Shown here: positions 61,286 to 64,000 of the stretch, one piece after another
Layout of the letters: every line of letters begins with the position of its first letter
Position numbering within the stretch: position 1 is the first letter of the stretch
NCBI RefSeq assembly: GCF_002813325.1
Contig: NZ_PHUG01000001.1
Span: 1,302,001-1,366,000 of the forward strand
DNA: 64,000 bases
DNA from: Janthinobacterium sp. 64
GTDB taxonomy: Bacteria; Pseudomonadota; Gammaproteobacteria; Burkholderiales; Burkholderiaceae_D
Direction of reading: 5' to 3'
Notes under the pieces: generated by a model
The model's database searches: none
The model's input: only the letters and a program-made list of their open reading frames with translations
What the model was told of the DNA's origin: nothing
Translations under genes and position numbers: made by a program

Positions 61286-62398
61286 ATGACAAGCATGGTA
61301 CAGCGTCGCATCGGCCCGGCCGACCTGGTTCCCGGCGAACCCCTGCCCTGGGATCTGTTTCTGGCTGACCATAGTGCCGGCCCGCAACTACGCAAGGGGC
61401 AGATCATCACGGACGGCGCGCAGCTGGGCCGCTTGCTGCAACTTGGTCTGTACGCGGGCACGCCAGAGCAGCCGTCGGTCTTGCGCTTGCTCAATCAAAC
61501 GGCGCAACGCCTGGAACGCCTGCTGCTGGACTTGCGCAGCGAAAACAATGCCGAGCGCGACGTGCGCGACATCGCCCGCGACTTGCTGCGCGCGCTCGAA
61601 CATGACGCCGACATCGCGCTGGCCAGCATCCTGCTCAACCAGATCGCCGCTACCTACGCCGTGCGCCACTGCATCGAAACGGCGCTGCTGGCCATGCTGG
61701 TAGGGCGCAGCATGCACAAGTCCCACGATGAACTATTGCTGATCGGCGCGGCCGCCCTGACCATGAACGTGGGCATGCTGCGCCACCACGACAGCTTCCA
61801 GGATCGGCGCGGCCCCCTGAATGACGAAGAAATGCGCATCGTGCGTCTGCATCCGCAGGAAAGCACGGAATTGCTGCGCTGCGCCGGCGTCGACGACGAG
61901 GAATGGCTCAGCTGCGTGCTCTTGCACCATGAAAACGACGACGGCAGCGGCTACCCGCAGGGGCGCACGGCCGATGAAATCCTGCAAAACGCGAAATTGA
62001 TCGGCCTGGCCGACCGCTATTGCGCGCGCGTCTCGGCGCGCAACTACCGCCGCTCCATCGTGCCCGACCAGGCGCTGCAGCACATCTTCCTCGACCAGAA
62101 CCTGCCCATCGACCCGCTGCTGGGGGAACAGTTCGTCAAGCTGCTGGGCAAATATCCGCCCGGAACGTTGGTGCGCCTGCGCAGCGGCGAACTGGGCGTG
62201 GTGACGCAGCGGGGCGCCGCCCACGTGCATCCGCTCAGCGACCCGCTGGGCGCGCCGCTGGCCGCCGCCCAGCTGGCGCAGATGACGCCGCGCGACACGA
62301 CCGACAGCCAGTTCGCCATCGTTTCGTCGCTGCATGAAGATGACGCAGGCGTGCATTTCAGCATGCGCAATGTGTGGGGGGATGAGGCAAGGTTGTAG
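61286..62398 (+). CDS. Degenerate HD-GYP-like protein
   Basis: A 370-aa cytoplasmic protein with an HD-GYP-like fold. The GYP side is preserved (LLHHENDDGSGYPQGRTADEI, near residue 215). The HD pair expected in the form LHDIGKI is replaced by LTMNVGML (near 152), so metal binding and c-di-GMP hydrolysis are unlikely. The N-terminal 100 residues look like a PilZ-free regulatory region (GPQLRKGQIITDGAQLGRLL), and the C-terminal region is mixed. It probably acts as a binding or scaffold protein rather than an enzyme. AAGG precedes the ATG. Confidence 0.83.
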   Translation: MTSMVQRRIGPADLVPGEPLPWDLFLADHSAGPQLRKGQIITDGAQLGRLLQLGLYAGTPEQPSVLRLLNQTAQRLERLLLDLRSENNAERDVRDIARDLLRALEHDADIALASILLNQIAATYAVRHCIETALLAMLVGRSMHKSHDELLLIGAAALTMNVGMLRHHDSFQDRRGPLNDEEMRIVRLHPQESTELLRCAGVDDEEWLSCVLLHHENDDGSGYPQGRTADEILQNAKLIGLADRYCARVSARNYRRSIVPDQALQHIFLDQNLPIDPLLGEQFVKLLGKYPPGTLVRLRSGELGVVTQRGAAHVHPLSDPLGAPLAAAQLAQMTPRDTTDSQFAIVSSLHEDDAGVHFSMRNVWGDEARL

Positions 62399-62437
62399 GC
62401 TGCCTGGACAACGCCGGGCGCCAGACCAAATGTCAGC

Positions 62438-62896
62438 TCACGGTTTCGGTGGGCGGATGCCTGTGTACTGTGCGTTGACCAGTAGCCATTGCTTGTCGAC
62501 AAGCCGAGCCACATACCCGGCGCGCAGGGCGAAGGTACGGGCAGCCGCGTCCTGATTGACGCGGTAGGACAACCGTGCCGAGATGAGCGCCGTATCGCCA
62601 AAAAGACGCACCACCGGCTCATCGACCTGGAGTTGAGGACTCGGCCGTTTCTGCTCTGGCGCATAGAAGGAGAGCATTTTTTCACGCCCGTCCACCTCGC
62701 CGACCGGCGATATTTCCACATAATTCTCGGCCGTGGTGGCTTTCAAGGCAACTTGATCAAAATTATTCTGCGCCTGCGCATGGCGCTGCACCAAAGCCAG
62801 CAGTTCGGCATCGGCGGGAGCCGCTTGCGCACCACCGATCGCGCCCAAGGTGCCAAGCAGGCAGGTAGAAAGAATATGTGAAAGGGTCAATTTCAT
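62438..62896 (-). CDS. Secreted NTF2-like (DUF4440) protein
   Basis: A 152-aa protein with a signal peptide (LSHILSTCLLGTLGAIGGAQ, cleavage after AQAA). The mature part is a cone-shaped NTF2-like fold: LVQRHAQAQNNFDQVALKAT, ENYVEISPVGEVDGREKMLSF, VVRLFGDTALISARLSYRVN, WLLVNAQYTGIRPPKP. Function is unknown; such domains often bind small ligands. The ATG at 62896 is selected from the signal peptide; longer in-frame starts lack it. Confidence 0.82.
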   Translation of the reverse strand: MKLTLSHILSTCLLGTLGAIGGAQAAPADAELLALVQRHAQAQNNFDQVALKATTAENYVEISPVGEVDGREKMLSFYAPEQKRPSPQLQVDEPVVRLFGDTALISARLSYRVNQDAAARTFALRAGYVARLVDKQWLLVNAQYTGIRPPKP

Positions 62897-63120
62897 GCGT
62901 ATTTCATCCGGGTCGAGGTCATGGAGAAGCATCCGTTGATGACTGCGGCAGCGCCAGTATCGAACACTCGCTTGCGGCCAACTCATCATGAGGAAGCCCA
63001 CTGTATGCTATCCGGTTGCCATTTTCTGGCACATGCCAGTGCGACAAACTGCTCAATTGGGGGATTGAAACGCCATTTCGCCACCTCGATTGCACGCTCG
63101 CCATTGCGGTATCGGGATGC

Positions 63121-64000
63121 TCACCGCGATGCTTTCAAATACGCCCGCAAGCCGTGCGTCAGCACAAACGGAAACACGCTCGCATGGTCCTCGTCCTCGA
63201 ACACGCGCAAGCGCGTTTTCAAATTCGGGAACTTGCGCGATGTCAGTTTTCCATCGAACTCGCGCAAATCGGCCAGCATGTCGGCCTCTTCTTCCGAGCG
63301 CGAACGCTTCTTGCCCGCCGCCAGTTTTTCCAGGCCGCCGATGCCGAAGAACACGGACGCGGGCAAGTCCTTGTGGCTGGCGGCATACGCCTGCTCGCGG
63401 TCGAACATGATGCCGGCGTCGTACCACAGCGACGGGCTGCCGAGGATGTAATGCTCGAAGGTGCGCGGTTCGGTGAGCAGAAATTGCAGGCCCAGCAGGC
63501 TGCCGTACGAGTGGCCGATAAACACCTTGCGCTGCATGTTGACGCGGTAATGTTGCGCGATGAAGGGAAACACCTCGCCCGAGATGAACTGGCCATACGC
63601 CTTCGCTTCACCGAACACCGGCTGGCGCCCCGGCATGTCCGAGCGGTAGTCGTGCTTGCGCGGCGTGGTGGGCGTGTAGTCGCGGCGGCGGCTGTACACC
63701 CCGCCATCGCCGTTGGCGTACGACAGGCCCACCACCACCACTTCTTCCATCCCAGCATGCTTGTTCAGGCGCTGCGCGATATTGCGCACGATGGCGAACG
63801 AGTAATTGGCATCGACGACGAACAGCACCGGATAGCGTTTATTGCCCTGACGGTAGGAATCGGGCAAGGCGACATACACCTGATAGTCGCGCTTCAGGGC
63901 TTGCGCGCGGATGTCGCGCACCTCCGTATTTTCCAGTTCGTAGCTGGCGGGCGCGGCAACTGCGCCGCTGGCCAGGCAGCAAAGGACGATGAGCAAACCG
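63121..64000 (-). CDS. Exported esterase (enterochelin-esterase/Fes-like alpha/beta hydrolase), N-terminus cut by window edge
   Basis: An alpha/beta hydrolase, of which at least 292 codons are visible; the start lies beyond 64000. A signal-peptide core (IVLCCLASGAVAAPA) is readable, so the product is exported. Features include QVYVALPDSYRQGNKRYPVLFVVDANY, VVVVGLSYANGDGG, and the nucleophile elbow GHSYGSLLGLQF near residue 165 of the visible part. The His is probably in DEDHASVFP, with a preceding acidic residue. The family hydrolyses siderophore esters or other acyl esters; substrate unknown. No siderophore genes lie in the window. Confidence 0.85.
   Translation of the reverse strand, partial: GLLIVLCCLASGAVAAPASYELENTEVRDIRAQALKRDYQVYVALPDSYRQGNKRYPVLFVVDANYSFAIVRNIAQRLNKHAGMEEVVVVGLSYANGDGGVYSRRRDYTPTTPRKHDYRSDMPGRQPVFGEAKAYGQFISGEVFPFIAQHYRVNMQRKVFIGHSYGSLLGLQFLLTEPRTFEHYILGSPSLWYDAGIMFDREQAYAASHKDLPASVFFGIGGLEKLAAGKKRSRSEEEADMLADLREFDGKLTSRKFPNLKTRLRVFEDEDHASVFPFVLTHGLRAYLKASR

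Overview
The window reads as a chromosomal segment of a GC-rich betaproteobacterium, most likely an Oxalobacteraceae member of the Janthinobacterium/Massilia/Duganella type. The reasons are the overall codon use, the core block bamD / rluD / pgeF / phaC / phaR / rimO, the class I PHA synthase with PhaR, and the many methyl-accepting chemotaxis proteins. I saw no rRNA, tRNA, CRISPR array, integrase or insertion sequence. Genus is inferred from protein resemblance only.

Layout. 1-8.9 kb (minus strand) is a sugar-acid utilisation operon: a PtxS-like LacI regulator, a polar-amino-acid-type ABC importer (binding protein, two permeases, ATPase), KguE-, KguK- and KguD-like enzymes, a porin and a Gfo/Idh/MocA oxidoreductase cut by the left edge. 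Two operators with an ACCGGT core flank the regulator, and together these point to 2-ketogluconate catabolism with an ABC importer in place of the usual MFS transporter. 9-23 kb holds housekeeping and transport genes: ppnN, a POT peptide transporter, a UPF0149/SEC-C protein, unknown genes, a GNAT acetyltransferase, a six-hairpin-like protein paired with an AAC(3)-fold acyltransferase, an OPT transporter with a hairpin leader, and a class A penicillin-binding protein. 23-34 kb is regulatory and secretory: a TetR regulator, secreted lipase LipA with its foldase, a winged-helix ATPase, an EAL phosphodiesterase overlapping a chemoreceptor, and a second chemoreceptor with a C-terminal tether. A consensus CRP-type site lies in the first chemoreceptor's upstream region.

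34-47 kb contains a 5'-nucleotidase, mfd, serB, then a compact overlapping four-gene cluster (nucleotidyltransferase-like protein, TIGR04222-type membrane protein with a Gly/Cys-rich tail, DUF692/MNIO enzyme, small Cys-free partner). This cluster looks like a peptide- or protein-tail-modifying system. A serine hydrolase with a membrane domain, metC and rimO follow. 47.2-52.9 kb is a lower-GC three-gene island between rimO and phaR: a DUF2235 lipoprotein hydrolase, an alpha/beta-hydrolase lipoprotein with a DUF4384-like tail, and an exported CHAT caspase-like protease, the last two coupled by TAATG. It is the strongest candidate for an undescribed envelope-located system.

53-64 kb is the core block phaR, phaC, pgeF, rluD, bamD, then yaaA, a PIN-domain protein, a class I aminotransferase, a degenerate HD-GYP protein, a secreted NTF2-like protein and an esterase cut by the right edge.
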